Source: Flavobacterium laiguense
GTDB taxonomy: Bacteria > Bacteroidota > Bacteroidia > Flavobacteriales > Flavobacteriaceae
NCBI RefSeq assembly: GCF_003097655.1
Contig: NZ_QCZH01000005.1
Location: 124,001 to 188,000 of the forward strand
Length of the DNA: 64,000 bases
Direction: 5' to 3'
The notes beneath the pieces are model-generated. The model was given only the letters and a program-made list of their open reading frames with translations, had not been told where the DNA came from and made no database searches. A program made the position numbers and the translations under genes. Below, one piece after another: positions 53,005-62,483 of the stretch (position 1 is its first letter; each line of letters begins with the position of its first letter).

Positions 53005-54438
53005 ATGTTTTTCAATTCCCTGGCTTTTGCCGTGTTTTTACCGATAGTGTTTTTCTTGTATTGGTTTGTTTTTAATAAAACAAAGAATACTCAAAATGCA
53101 CTCCTCATTATTGCGAGTTATTATTTCTATTCCTGTTGGGATTGGCGTTTTTTGTTTCTGTTGGTTTTCTCTACATTTTTAGACTATTATACCGGAATTA
53201 GAATTGAAAAAAGCAGTACCGAGAAAGGACGGAAGTTTTGGTTTTGGTTGAGTGTTGGCGTCAATTTGGGATTCTTGGGGATTTTTAAATACTATAATTT
53301 TTTCTCCACTTCGTTTGCACAAATGCTTACTGCTGTAGGGGTTAAAGCGAGTCCTATTTTATTGGATGTCATCTTACCCGTTGGAATTTCTTTTTATACG
53401 TTTCATGGTTTGTCCTACGTGATTGATATTTACTATAAGAGAATCAAGGCCGAGTATAATTTTGTCGATTACTCTTTGTTTGTGAGTTATTTTCCGCTTT
53501 TGGTGGCGGGCCCTATTGAGAGAGCCACTCATTTATTGCCTGAAATAAAAGTTAAACGTGAATTTGATTTAGAAAAAGCCAAAGAAGGAGTCTGTCAAAT
53601 CATTTGGGGATTGGTCAAGAAAGTGGTTATTGCCGATACGTGCGCTACTTATGCCAATGCCATTTTTGATAATTATGCAACCATGAATTCTTGGTCTCTG
53701 ATTTTGGGCGCCATCTATTTTGCGTTCCAAATTTATGGTGATTTCTCTGGATATTCTGATATGGCGTTGGGGATATCAAAATTGTTTGGACTGGATTTAT
53801 TGCGCAATTTTAATTACCCCTATTTTTCAAGAGATATAGCCGAGTTTTGGCGTCGTTGGCACATTTCTCTCACCACTTGGTTTAGGGATTATTTGTACAT
53901 TCCGTTGGGTGGAAGCAAAGGTTCTAAAGCCATGCAAATCAGAAACGTTTTTATTATTTTTCTGGTAAGCGGTTTTTGGCATGGCGCCAATTGGACGTAT
54001 GTGACTTGGGGATTTATCAATGCATTGTATTTTTTGCCACTGCTATTGTTAAGTAGAAACCGGAATAATCTTGAAGCAGAGACTCTAAAATGGAATTTTG
54101 ATTCGGTTGGAATAATTGGGCGCATGTTATACACTTTTTCGTTAACCTGTATAGCCTGGGTATTTTTTAGAGCCAAAACCATATCCGACGCCTTTTTGTA
54201 TTTGAAGCGAATTGTAGTGAATAGAGAATTTAGCTCGCAATACCTTTTGAATGAGCGTTACAATTATGAATTGCTCTTGATGGTGGGCGTATTTGTTTTG
54301 GTAGAATGGAATAATAGAACCAAAGAAGAGCCTATTTCTGGGAAATACAATACCGTTAAAATGGCTCTGGCTATAGTTGCCATTCTCGCTTTTGGAACCT
54401 ATTCGGATTATAAAGAATTTATATATTTTCAATTCTAA
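53005..54438 (+). CDS. MBOAT-family O-acyltransferase (AlgI-like)
   Basis: A 477-residue multi-spanning acyltransferase. Signature blocks: FFNSLAFAVFLPIVFFLYWF at 2-21, FHGLSYVIDIYYKR near 133-146, AGPIERATHLLPEI near 169-182, the RRWHISLTTWFRDYLYIPLG near 288-307 and the catalytic His in SGFWHGANWTYVTWG near 322-336. Family members (AlgI, PatA, DltB) move acyl groups across the membrane for polysaccharide O-acetylation. It overlaps the SGNH-like gene by 1 base, which would finish the transfer. Confidence 0.92.
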   Translation: MFFNSLAFAVFLPIVFFLYWFVFNKTKNTQNALLIIASYYFYSCWDWRFLFLLVFSTFLDYYTGIRIEKSSTEKGRKFWFWLSVGVNLGFLGIFKYYNFFSTSFAQMLTAVGVKASPILLDVILPVGISFYTFHGLSYVIDIYYKRIKAEYNFVDYSLFVSYFPLLVAGPIERATHLLPEIKVKREFDLEKAKEGVCQIIWGLVKKVVIADTCATYANAIFDNYATMNSWSLILGAIYFAFQIYGDFSGYSDMALGISKLFGLDLLRNFNYPYFSRDIAEFWRRWHISLTTWFRDYLYIPLGGSKGSKAMQIRNVFIIFLVSGFWHGANWTYVTWGFINALYFLPLLLLSRNRNNLEAETLKWNFDSVGIIGRMLYTFSLTCIAWVFFRAKTISDAFLYLKRIVVNREFSSQYLLNERYNYELLLMVGVFVLVEWNNRTKEEPISGKYNTVKMALAIVAILAFGTYSDYKEFIYFQF

Positions 54439-55319
54439 TGAAAAAGTTTATACTATTCACTTTAAAAATGTTAGCTTTAACGATAGTTATCGCTGTTGTT
54501 CTAGACTTTTTATATACTGCTGTTTATTTGCAATCGAGCAATCGAGGTAAAATAGATCATATCTATAACTCTAAAAATAGAAATTTTGATGTGGTTATTT
54601 TAGGATCATCCAGAGCCAACAATCATTTTGTTTCACAAATGTTTGAAGACAAAGGGCTGAAAACATTTAATTACGGCATGAGTGGCGGACATTTATTCGA
54701 AGCTTCTTTGCTTTTAAAGTTAATGATGGAGCGGCATTATAAAATTGCAACTGTAATTCTCGAAGCTGATTTGAATTTGTCGAATGACCATCAAGCGGAG
54801 GGAATTTCGGCCAAGTTCTTGCCTTACTTGCATCAGTCGGAAACCATTAAAAGGCATTTTGAACAAGAGGACGATTTTAAGGAGTTGTATTATATTCCTT
54901 TTTACCGATATATTAAATTTGATGCTCGTATTGGTTTTCGAGAAATGTTTTTTAGTGTGATTCATAAAAAAACAACACATTTAAATAATTTAGGGTATTA
55001 TCCATTAGGCAAAAAACCGAATGCTAATTTGAAAAATAATATTGTCAATTTAAAACCTTTACAACACAACCGATACTACGAAGAAATCAAGCAAATTTGT
55101 AAGGCCAATAAAATCAATTTCATAGCCGTAATGACCCCAATGTGTGAAAACACTGAGGGAATTAATTATTTTGATAAAGTGCAAAAACTCTATCCCGAAA
55201 TTCATAATTATGAAAATGTAGTGGTTGAGGATAAATATTTTTCGTCTTGTGGGCACCTGAATAATACAGGCGCAAGATTATTTACCGCTCAAATTTTGAA
55301 GGACTTTTTTAATAAATAG
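54438..55319 (+). CDS. Membrane-anchored SGNH-hydrolase-like protein, MBOAT partner
   Basis: A 293-residue protein: one N-terminal membrane helix (residues about 8-30) followed by an SGNH-type domain. VVILGSSRANNHF near 52-64 supplies the nucleophile Ser; FNYGMSGGHLFEASLL near 77 resembles block II; SSCGHLNNTGARLFTAQIL near 270-288 supplies the final His. As with AlgX/AlgJ or DltD beside their MBOAT proteins, it probably places acetyl groups on the glycan in the periplasm. Very low identity is normal for this group. Coupled to the MBOAT gene by TAATG. Confidence 0.8.
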   Translation: MKKFILFTLKMLALTIVIAVVLDFLYTAVYLQSSNRGKIDHIYNSKNRNFDVVILGSSRANNHFVSQMFEDKGLKTFNYGMSGGHLFEASLLLKLMMERHYKIATVILEADLNLSNDHQAEGISAKFLPYLHQSETIKRHFEQEDDFKELYYIPFYRYIKFDARIGFREMFFSVIHKKTTHLNNLGYYPLGKKPNANLKNNIVNLKPLQHNRYYEEIKQICKANKINFIAVMTPMCENTEGINYFDKVQKLYPEIHNYENVVVEDKYFSSCGHLNNTGARLFTAQILKDFFNK

Positions 55320-55576
55320 GGATATGTTTTAAAATAAACCGCATTCAATTTTAAACATATAAGTAGTGTAAGTTAAAGAAAGTTATTTTTTCAAATTAAT
55401 GGTTAAAAGTGAACATAAGTTAAAAACGTTCGTTGTAAGACTTTGTGGCTTTGCTTAAATGAACTATTGGTTTTACTTGATTTTATTCAAATTGAAAACT
55501 TATATGACTTATATGTTTTACAAATGTATTTTACAAAATGCTGTTATTTATGGGATTAAGCAATAAATAGAAAATC
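55320..55576. repeat. Gap with 'cttatatgacttatatg' dispersed repeat
   Basis: 257 bases without a gene. aacttatatgacttatatg at 55497-55515 shares its units with the array at 30706-30783, and acatataagtag at 55357 is an inverted unit. The stretch around 55436 (agactttgtggctttgctt) resembles another dispersed Flavobacterium gap repeat. Confidence 0.5.
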
Positions 55577-56722
55577 ATGCACATAGCTTTTTTGACCTCT
55601 GAATATCCTCATGAACGCGTAAAATATGCGGCAGGAATTGGTACGAGTATCAAGAACTTGGTGATAGCTTTGGCTAAAAGTGGAGTTAAAGTTTCCGTTT
55701 TTGTTTATGGACAGGAAGAAGAGACTTTTTTTCAGGAAGAAGGCGTTAAAATTCATTTGATAAAAGCACAAAAAAATAAAGTGCTAGGTTGGTATTTACA
55801 TCGAAAATACATTCAAAATTATCTTAATACATACATTGTTTCAGAAGCAATAGATTTGGTTGAGGCCCCCGATTGGACAGGAATTACCGCTTTCATGAAT
55901 CTGAAAGTGCCGGTTGTAATTCGCTTTCACGGAAGTGATACTTATTTTTGTCATTTGGAACAACGAAAACAAAAACTCAAGAATTTTTGGTTCGAAAAAT
56001 TAGCGGTAAGTAATGCTCAGGCTTTTATTACCCCTACTCATTTTGCAGGAGAATTGTCGAAAAAACTTTTTGATATCAAGAATAAAACAATCCAAACCAT
56101 TCACCACGGATTGAAACTGGATCAATTTGAAAATGCAAATCCCTTGGTTTATGAGAAAGGGTTTATTTTGTATATTGGTACGATAATCCGAAAAAAAGGG
56201 GTGTTGGAATTACCCGTTATATTCAATAAAGTAAGAGAAAAATATCCCAATGCACGGTTGGTTTTAATTGGAAGTGATTCGTTTGATATTCAGACAAAAT
56301 CGGAATCCACATGGGGATTATTGCAAAAAGAGTTTAAAGGAGAGGATTTAAACAACCTTACTTATTTAGGAAAGATTCCGTATCACGAGGTACAACAATA
56401 CATCAAAAAAGCCCACGTTTGCGTTTTTCCTACTTTTGCAGAGACTTTAGGGATGGTAACTATTGAATCCATGGCTTTGCAAAAGCCTGTGGTAAATAGT
56501 AATATAGGTTGGGCGCAAGAATTGCTGGTTGATGGAGAAAATGGGTATTTGGTTTACCCCAAAGATCACGATTTGTTTGCCGATAAAATAATTGGTTTGT
56601 TACAAGATGATAATTTATGTTGTACCATTGGGAGTGCAGCAAGGATAAGAATAGAAACTATCTTTGATATAGAAAGAATAGCAAAACAAAATGTAGCTTT
56701 TTATAAAACGTTAATCTGTTAA
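55577..56722 (+). CDS. Glycosyltransferase family 4
   Basis: A 381-residue GT-B enzyme. N-terminal LTSEYPHERVKYAAGIGTSI near 6-25, the first half ends with RFHGSDTYFCHLEQ near 115. The second half has ILYIGTIIRKKGVLELPVIF near 198-217 and FPTFAETLGMVTIESMALQK near 281-300 with the donor-binding Glu pair. First gene after a repeat-bearing gap, so possibly the start of a transcription unit. Confidence 0.85.
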   Translation: MHIAFLTSEYPHERVKYAAGIGTSIKNLVIALAKSGVKVSVFVYGQEEETFFQEEGVKIHLIKAQKNKVLGWYLHRKYIQNYLNTYIVSEAIDLVEAPDWTGITAFMNLKVPVVIRFHGSDTYFCHLEQRKQKLKNFWFEKLAVSNAQAFITPTHFAGELSKKLFDIKNKTIQTIHHGLKLDQFENANPLVYEKGFILYIGTIIRKKGVLELPVIFNKVREKYPNARLVLIGSDSFDIQTKSESTWGLLQKEFKGEDLNNLTYLGKIPYHEVQQYIKKAHVCVFPTFAETLGMVTIESMALQKPVVNSNIGWAQELLVDGENGYLVYPKDHDLFADKIIGLLQDDNLCCTIGSAARIRIETIFDIERIAKQNVAFYKTLIC

Positions 56723-56724
56723 TT

Positions 56725-58266
56725 TTGATTGTAATCTACCATAATAGCAGTTGTATTACCAGAGTTGAATCCGAAGAGGATAAGACTATAGTCTTTGATA
56801 GAAAAAAGACTATTGCATTTGGATTAATGCAAGTAGCCATTCAGTTTCCGGAATCAACGTTAGTTTGGTGTCATCAAGAATGCCAAGAGCAAATTGATAT
56901 AGCAGTCGTGCCAGAAATACTGCATCATCAAAAAATGATGCTATCTTATAATCCGACTGATTGTAATTATCTAGGAAGTAAAATTGGTTATGTCGAAGAA
57001 TCCCCTTTTATCAATGTAAATAAAAAAGTAACCTATCCTACTTGGCAAATGAGTAGTTTAGTAGGTGTTATTCACGCCACTGTTTTAATTGCTTTTAAAG
57101 ATAAAATCAAGCTAGATTCGGATTTTGATTATTATCTCAATTCTATCGCCAAAATTGGTATGTCTTTAGGGTTGTTGTGTTATTCTGAACCTAAATTGTT
57201 AGTTAAAGCTCAAATTAAAGTAACCTCAAGTGCCTCTGTATTTACTCTTTTTAAATTTGTAAAGCAACATTATAAAACACGTTGGATATTCTTATTACTG
57301 CTGAATATACTGCTGTATGAGCGTCGATTTCTTTTTTTTGCTTTCATTTTTGCTCTTTTTTTTAAAAATAGAAATAGGTGTTCAATTTCTTTAGCGAGTA
57401 TTCCTGTTCAATCCAATAGGCATATAGTTGAAAGGGCAACAATCGATGTCATTATCCCTACTATTGGGAGAAAGCAATATTTGTACGATGTATTGAAAGA
57501 TTTAGCCAAGCAAACCCATTTGCCTATTAATGTGATTATTGTAGAACAAAATCCACAAGAGGGTAGTGTTTCAGAATTGGATTATCTGCATACCGAAAAA
57601 TGGCCATTTGAGATTAAGCATACTTTTACCCATCAAGCAGGGGCATGTAATGCAAGAAATTTGGCTTTGAACCAAGTTGAAAGCGAATGGGTTTTCTTGA
57701 ATGATGATGACAATCGATTTGAATCGGATTTAATAGAAAAAGTGTTTGAGAATATTAAAAAATATGGAGTTAAAAGTGTTACTACATCCTATTTGCAGCC
57801 CAATGAATTACTTCAAAATTCAATTATTTCTCAATCTGGTATTTTTGGTTCAGGTAATAGTTTCTTAAAAACGGAATTATTAAAGCAAGTTTCTTTTAAT
57901 GAATCTTTAGAGTTTGGCTATGGAGAGGATACTGATTTTGGTTTGCAGTTGAGAAATTTGGGGATTGATATAATCTATTTTCCAAATCTCAATATTTTAC
58001 ATTTAAAAGCGCCAATGGGAGGATTTAGAATAAAGCCTACTTTTGTTTGGTCTAATGAAAAGATACAACCCAAACCTTCTCCAACTATTATGTATGTGAA
58101 GCAGAAATACAATGTTAGAGAGCAAGTAATGGGATATAAAACCACGCTATTTTTTAAATTTTTTAAATTTCAAACTATTAAAAACCCTTTTAGGTATTTA
58201 ATTTATTATAAAAAACAGTGGAAAAAAAGCGTATATTGGGTAAATATATTGAAAAATAAGTCATGA
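56725..58266 (+). CDS. Glycosyltransferase family 2 with unassigned N-terminal domain
   Basis: A 513-residue protein starting at TTG 56725, two bases after the previous stop. Residues 1-185 match nothing I recognise. Residues about 190-215 are strongly hydrophobic (WIFLLLLNILLYERRFLFFA). The GT2 domain begins near 238 (TIDVIIPTIGRKQYLYDVLK) and has FLNDDDNRFESDLIE near 326-340 as the metal site and GYGEDTDFGLQLRNLG near 395-410. It could be a fusion of a small membrane-associated domain with GT2. Confidence 0.78.
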   Translation: MIVIYHNSSCITRVESEEDKTIVFDRKKTIAFGLMQVAIQFPESTLVWCHQECQEQIDIAVVPEILHHQKMMLSYNPTDCNYLGSKIGYVEESPFINVNKKVTYPTWQMSSLVGVIHATVLIAFKDKIKLDSDFDYYLNSIAKIGMSLGLLCYSEPKLLVKAQIKVTSSASVFTLFKFVKQHYKTRWIFLLLLNILLYERRFLFFAFIFALFFKNRNRCSISLASIPVQSNRHIVERATIDVIIPTIGRKQYLYDVLKDLAKQTHLPINVIIVEQNPQEGSVSELDYLHTEKWPFEIKHTFTHQAGACNARNLALNQVESEWVFLNDDDNRFESDLIEKVFENIKKYGVKSVTTSYLQPNELLQNSIISQSGIFGSGNSFLKTELLKQVSFNESLEFGYGEDTDFGLQLRNLGIDIIYFPNLNILHLKAPMGGFRIKPTFVWSNEKIQPKPSPTIMYVKQKYNVREQVMGYKTTLFFKFFKFQTIKNPFRYLIYYKKQWKKSVYWVNILKNKS

Positions 58267-58358
58267 AATCGCCATTAACAATCAGTTTGTTGCAAACAAT
58301 TGAAAATCATCGAATACCGACGATAATAGAATATTGTGAGATAAACACCGATAAATAA
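58263..58358 (+). pseudogene. 31-codon orphan frame, probable gene remnant
   Basis: ATG overlaps the previous stop (ATGA) and encodes MKSPLTISLLQTIENHRIPT then ends at a TAA after 31 codons. The start arrangement is what a co-transcribed gene would have; the frame may be the beginning of a lost glycosyltransferase. There is no family match I can make. Confidence 0.3.
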
Positions 58359-58402
58359 AAAGCGATACCATATGTGACCTCTGATAAATAAATTTTACAC
58401 AT

Positions 58403-59395
58403 ATGAAATTTTCATTAATCATTTGCACGTATATGCGTCCAAAACCGTTGCTTCAATTGTTGCAATCGGTTCGGGAACAATCGGTATATCCAGATGAAAT
58501 TCTTATTGTCGATGGTTCTACTGATAGGGAAACCGAACAAATAGTAACGGATAACCCTTTTCAAAATCTAAAATATTCTCTAGTTCCAAAAGAACATAGA
58601 GGTTTGACTAAGCAACGAAATTTTGGAATTGTTCGAGTTGATTCGAATGCGGAAGTGGTTTGTTTTTTGGATGATGATACAGTTTTAGAAAAAGGCTATT
58701 TTGAGCAATTACTAAATACGTACCAAGTATATCCGGATGCATTAGGAGTGGGTGGGTACATTCATAATGAAACAAAGTGGGAATGTGTTGGGGTTAATTA
58801 TCAGCCTAAAATAAACGAGTTTTTTTTTGATGGATGGAAAAGAAAAGATGGAAGCCGATTTATTTTAAGAAAAAAACTAGGTATAGACAGTGATTGTGCA
58901 CCAGGATTTTCTTCTTTATTTTCGCATGGAAGAAGTGTTGGTTTTCTACCTCCAAGTGACAAAACGTATGAAGTGGAGCAATTGATGGGAGGGGTTTCTT
59001 CATTTAGAAAAATTGTATTTGAAACTTTTCAGTTTTCTACTTATTTTGAAGGCTATGGTTTGTATGAAGATGCCGATTTTAGTTTGAGAGTAGCCAAAAG
59101 AGGTAAGTTGTATCTCAATACTGCAGCACAGTTAAATCATTATCATGGAGATTCAGGACGACCCAACCAATACCAATACGGGAAAATGGTAGTTATAAAC
59201 GGCTGGTATGTGTGGCGTGTAAAAAATCCAAAACCAGTATGGAAGGATCAACTCAAATGGCATTCTATCACAATACTTTTGATAATCATACGATTTAGTA
59301 ATATCTTTAACACTATAAAACGAAATGAAGCCTTTACCGAAGCATTGGGAAGAACTGTAGGTTGGTGGAGTTTGATGATTAGTAAACCAAAATAA
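58403..59395 (+). CDS. Glycosyltransferase family 2
   Basis: A 330-residue GT-A enzyme. LIICTYMRPKPLLQLLQSVR near 5-24, LIVDGSTDRETEQIV near 34-48, the acceptor loop HRGLTKQRNFGI near 67-78 and CFLDDDTVLEKGYFEQ near 91-106 with D-D-D. The later FEGYGLYEDADFSLRVAKRG near 216-235 is the family ED motif. Its C-terminal helices are soluble or peripheral. Donor unknown. Confidence 0.85.
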   Translation: MKFSLIICTYMRPKPLLQLLQSVREQSVYPDEILIVDGSTDRETEQIVTDNPFQNLKYSLVPKEHRGLTKQRNFGIVRVDSNAEVVCFLDDDTVLEKGYFEQLLNTYQVYPDALGVGGYIHNETKWECVGVNYQPKINEFFFDGWKRKDGSRFILRKKLGIDSDCAPGFSSLFSHGRSVGFLPPSDKTYEVEQLMGGVSSFRKIVFETFQFSTYFEGYGLYEDADFSLRVAKRGKLYLNTAAQLNHYHGDSGRPNQYQYGKMVVINGWYVWRVKNPKPVWKDQLKWHSITILLIIIRFSNIFNTIKRNEAFTEALGRTVGWWSLMISKPK

Positions 59396-59448
59396 TTAAT
59401 CAGTTTTTTTTGATATTGGAATATAATAAATACTAAAAGTAAATTTTT

Positions 59449-60453
59449 ATGAGATTGGAAATTTCTTCTTGGACACATCATTTGAATCAATTAATATATT
59501 CTTATTTTTATTATTGTGAAAAAGAAGATTTAGAACTGAAAATAATTTTCAATAATAAGGTTGCTTTTAACGGAGCAGTATTGTTTTTAGAGGGAAAAGA
59601 AATTTTTTTTGATTATTCCGATGACAGCAGGTTTATTGACTTTCCAGAGAATTTTGATTATTATTTTAAAAGATCTTTGCTTGTTACCAATATAATTAAA
59701 AACGTTTACCCTCTTAATTTTAATGTTCCAATGGCATATAAGTCAGTTTCATTAACATTAAAATTAAGTAGAGATTTGTTGCTTTATAAACCAAACAGGA
59801 CGGAAGTTATTCGAGCTTTAGATAGATTTTCAATATTTACTAATTCATCTCATAGCGTTTTAGACATTAGACATTATCCGAAAAAAAATGAGGACACAGG
59901 CGGTAATGTGATTTTTCATACAAGATTATGGGATCCAAATAATCATCCTGATGCTGATGAAAAAGAACGTAGAAGACTTCAAAATGATTTTAGAATTAAT
60001 GCGTGTAGAATAATTAAGAAAAATTTCACAAACTCATCAGTTGGTTTGTTTTCGGACGATCTTTCAAGAAATATGGCTCCAGATATTCTATTAAGTTGTA
60101 AGGATTCTAATAAAAAAATATATTTTGACAAATTGAAAAACTATAATATTGGCATAGCTGATGATGGTTTAAAAGATACTCCTGGTTGGAAAATTGGAGA
60201 ATATTTATTATTTGGAAAATCAGTTATTACTACTCCATTAAGTATTAGTTTAGAGAATTTCAAAGAGAATATTAATTACGGGAAATTATCAACTCGATCT
60301 GCTTTTAGTGAGTTACCTGATAAAATTGAATATTTATTAAAAGATAAAAAGTATCTTGAAGTTGGGAATAATAATCTTGAATGGAGTAATGAATATTTGC
60401 ATCCAAAAAATTATATTAAAAGAGTACTATCAATTATTGGAGATAATAATTAA
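59449..60453 (+). CDS. Putative glycosyltransferase (GT-B-like), poorly conserved
   Basis: A 334-residue protein without a clear family. It opens EISSWTHHLNQLIYSYFYYC. The middle part has GNVIFHTRLWDPNNHPDADE near 151-170, and the end carries DTPGWKIGEYLLFGKSVITT near 243-262, similar to the donor-site loop of capsule and core GT-B enzymes. It is AT-rich even for this locus, lies in a run of GTs and begins 53 bases after the previous stop. It probably transfers a sugar; donor and acceptor unknown. Could also be inactive. Confidence 0.5.
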   Translation: MRLEISSWTHHLNQLIYSYFYYCEKEDLELKIIFNNKVAFNGAVLFLEGKEIFFDYSDDSRFIDFPENFDYYFKRSLLVTNIIKNVYPLNFNVPMAYKSVSLTLKLSRDLLLYKPNRTEVIRALDRFSIFTNSSHSVLDIRHYPKKNEDTGGNVIFHTRLWDPNNHPDADEKERRRLQNDFRINACRIIKKNFTNSSVGLFSDDLSRNMAPDILLSCKDSNKKIYFDKLKNYNIGIADDGLKDTPGWKIGEYLLFGKSVITTPLSISLENFKENINYGKLSTRSAFSELPDKIEYLLKDKKYLEVGNNNLEWSNEYLHPKNYIKRVLSIIGDNN

Positions 60454-60465
60454 TTTGTTTTTTAA

Positions 60466-61632
60466 ATGAAATTTGCTGTCATCACCCATGTGCCTCACAT
60501 TCAATTAAAAAATCTGTATTTTGCGTATGGACCTTATGTAAATGAGATGAATATTTGGTCAAAATATAGTGATGAATTAATTGTTTTGGCTCCTATGCAA
60601 AAAGCTGATAAAACAGCTATGGATTGCTCTTACCATAATAGTAACATACAATTTGTGCCAATTGGCCAAATTAGTTTGAGGGGATTACAGGCGGTTTTGA
60701 ATGCGATTTTGAAGACGCCCAAGATTTGCCGGCAAATTTTTAAAGCCATGCGCCAAGCCGATCACATCCATTTGCGTTGCCCTGGCAATATTGGTTTATT
60801 GGGTTGTTTGGTTCAGATTTTATTTCCCAATAAATCCAAAACGGCAAAATATGCGGGTAATTGGGATCCGAAAGCAAAACAACCTTGGAGTTACCGTTTG
60901 CAAAAATGGATTTTGAACAATACGTTTTTGACTAGAAACATGCAAGTTTTGGTCTATGGGGAATGGGAGGGAAGCACTAAAAATATAAAGCCCTTTTTTA
61001 CGGCTACCTATTCCGAAGCGGATAAAGTACCGATGAAACCATTGAATTTAAAGGGGGATATACATTTTATTTTTGTAGGGGCATTAGTGTCAGGAAAGAA
61101 TCCATTGTATGCGGTACAGTTAGTGGAAGGTTTATATAAAAGAGGATACGACGTATGTCTAGATTTATATGGAGAAGGAATAGAACGTAACGCTTTAGAG
61201 TATTACATTATTTCAAATAATATAGACAACATTATAAAGTTAAGAGGGAACCAAAATCAAGATACGGTTACCAATGCCTATCAAAACAGCCATTTTGTAC
61301 TTTTGCCTTCCAAAAGTGAAGGTTGGCCAAAAGCTCTCGCCGAGGGGATGTTTTGGGGTTGTGTTCCAATTGCTGTACCAATTTCCTGTGTGCCTTTTAT
61401 GCTTGGTTATGGAGAAAGAGGTGCATTGTTGCAAATGACCCGAGAGCATAGCTCGAACTGGCGCAGCAATTTAGAACAAGATGCTCAACAACTGGAAACG
61501 ATCATAAATGATGAAATAGGTTTTGATGCTAAAAGGAAAAAGGCTTTAGATTGGTCACGAAAATATACACTTGATGTTTTTGATTCAGCAATAAAAAAAA
61601 TGATAAATCATGAAACATATTATAAAAACTAG
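60466..61632 (+). CDS. Glycosyltransferase family 4
   Basis: A 388-residue GT-B enzyme. VITHVPHIQLKNLYFAYGPY near 5-24 at the N-terminus, HFIFVGALVSGKNPLYAVQL near 199-218, LYGEGIERNALEYYI near 231, and VLLPSKSEGWPKALAEGMFW near 276-295 with the donor-binding Glu pair, then GCVPIAVPISCVPFML. It overlaps the next gene by 23 bases. Confidence 0.85.
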   Translation: MKFAVITHVPHIQLKNLYFAYGPYVNEMNIWSKYSDELIVLAPMQKADKTAMDCSYHNSNIQFVPIGQISLRGLQAVLNAILKTPKICRQIFKAMRQADHIHLRCPGNIGLLGCLVQILFPNKSKTAKYAGNWDPKAKQPWSYRLQKWILNNTFLTRNMQVLVYGEWEGSTKNIKPFFTATYSEADKVPMKPLNLKGDIHFIFVGALVSGKNPLYAVQLVEGLYKRGYDVCLDLYGEGIERNALEYYIISNNIDNIIKLRGNQNQDTVTNAYQNSHFVLLPSKSEGWPKALAEGMFWGCVPIAVPISCVPFMLGYGERGALLQMTREHSSNWRSNLEQDAQQLETIINDEIGFDAKRKKALDWSRKYTLDVFDSAIKKMINHETYYKN

Positions 61633-62479
61633 AATTTTTAAAATGCTTTCATTGCTTCCTAATCGTTTGGGATATTCATTATATCATTTTTTACAAGATA
61701 AAAGCAGTAAGCTAACAGTGGAGAGTAAAATTCAATCTACATATAGCACTTACATGAGTGTAGTAAGAATATTGCAGAAAAACAATATAAACCTTGAAGG
61801 GACCAGAATAGCTGAGTTAGGTTCTGGCTGGACACCTATTTTTCCATATCAATTAATTCTAGAAGGAAATGCTAAGCGTGTCGATACTTATGATATAAAC
61901 GAGCATTATAATCTAAAACAAATTAAAAAACTAAACGATTATTATAGTAACAGTTATAATGGTACTGTTGAAATTGAGAATAAAGGTAAATACCCTTTAT
62001 TAAATGCAGTTACCTATTTTCCTAAAACAAATATTTGTAATGGAAAATTTGAAGATATCGATATGGTATTATCTAGATTTGTACTAGAACATGTATCACC
62101 CAATGAAATCATAGAGATTCATGATTTTTTGTTTTCTAATTTGAAATCAGGTAGTTATGTGTTACATTTAATTTCACCAAGTGATCATAGAGCATATGGT
62201 GATGATTCACTTTCATTGCAAGATTTTTTAAAATACAGTGAAAAAGAGTGGAATCAGATCCAAACTAAATTTGATTATCATAATAGATTAAGGCTTCCTC
62301 AATATTTAGCACTTTTTAAAAATAAATTTGAGATACTATTTTTTGAACATGATAAAATAAATATTGACTCAAAAGGGTATGAAAAATTTAAAGAATTAAC
62401 AATTCATGAAGACTTTAGAAAGTATAGTGATGAAGAGTTAATAGCAGGAAGTGTAAATATATTATTGAAAAAAAAATAA
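61610..62479 (+). CDS. SAM-dependent methyltransferase
   Basis: A 289-residue protein. The SAM-binding stretch RIAELGSGWTPIFPYQLILE near 65-84 and the acidic strand VDTYDINEHYNL near 91-102 are class I methyltransferase motif I and post-I. DMVLSRFVLEHVSPNEII near 152-169 resembles motif II. The domain continues with HLISPSDHRAYGDDS near 185. It overlaps the upstream GT by 23 bases; the only reasonable ATG for the motif-bearing frame is 61610. It is the third methyltransferase gene in the locus. Confidence 0.78.
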   Translation: MKHIIKTRIFKMLSLLPNRLGYSLYHFLQDKSSKLTVESKIQSTYSTYMSVVRILQKNNINLEGTRIAELGSGWTPIFPYQLILEGNAKRVDTYDINEHYNLKQIKKLNDYYSNSYNGTVEIENKGKYPLLNAVTYFPKTNICNGKFEDIDMVLSRFVLEHVSPNEIIEIHDFLFSNLKSGSYVLHLISPSDHRAYGDDSLSLQDFLKYSEKEWNQIQTKFDYHNRLRLPQYLALFKNKFEILFFEHDKINIDSKGYEKFKELTIHEDFRKYSDEELIAGSVNILLKKK

Positions 62480-62483
62480 ATCT

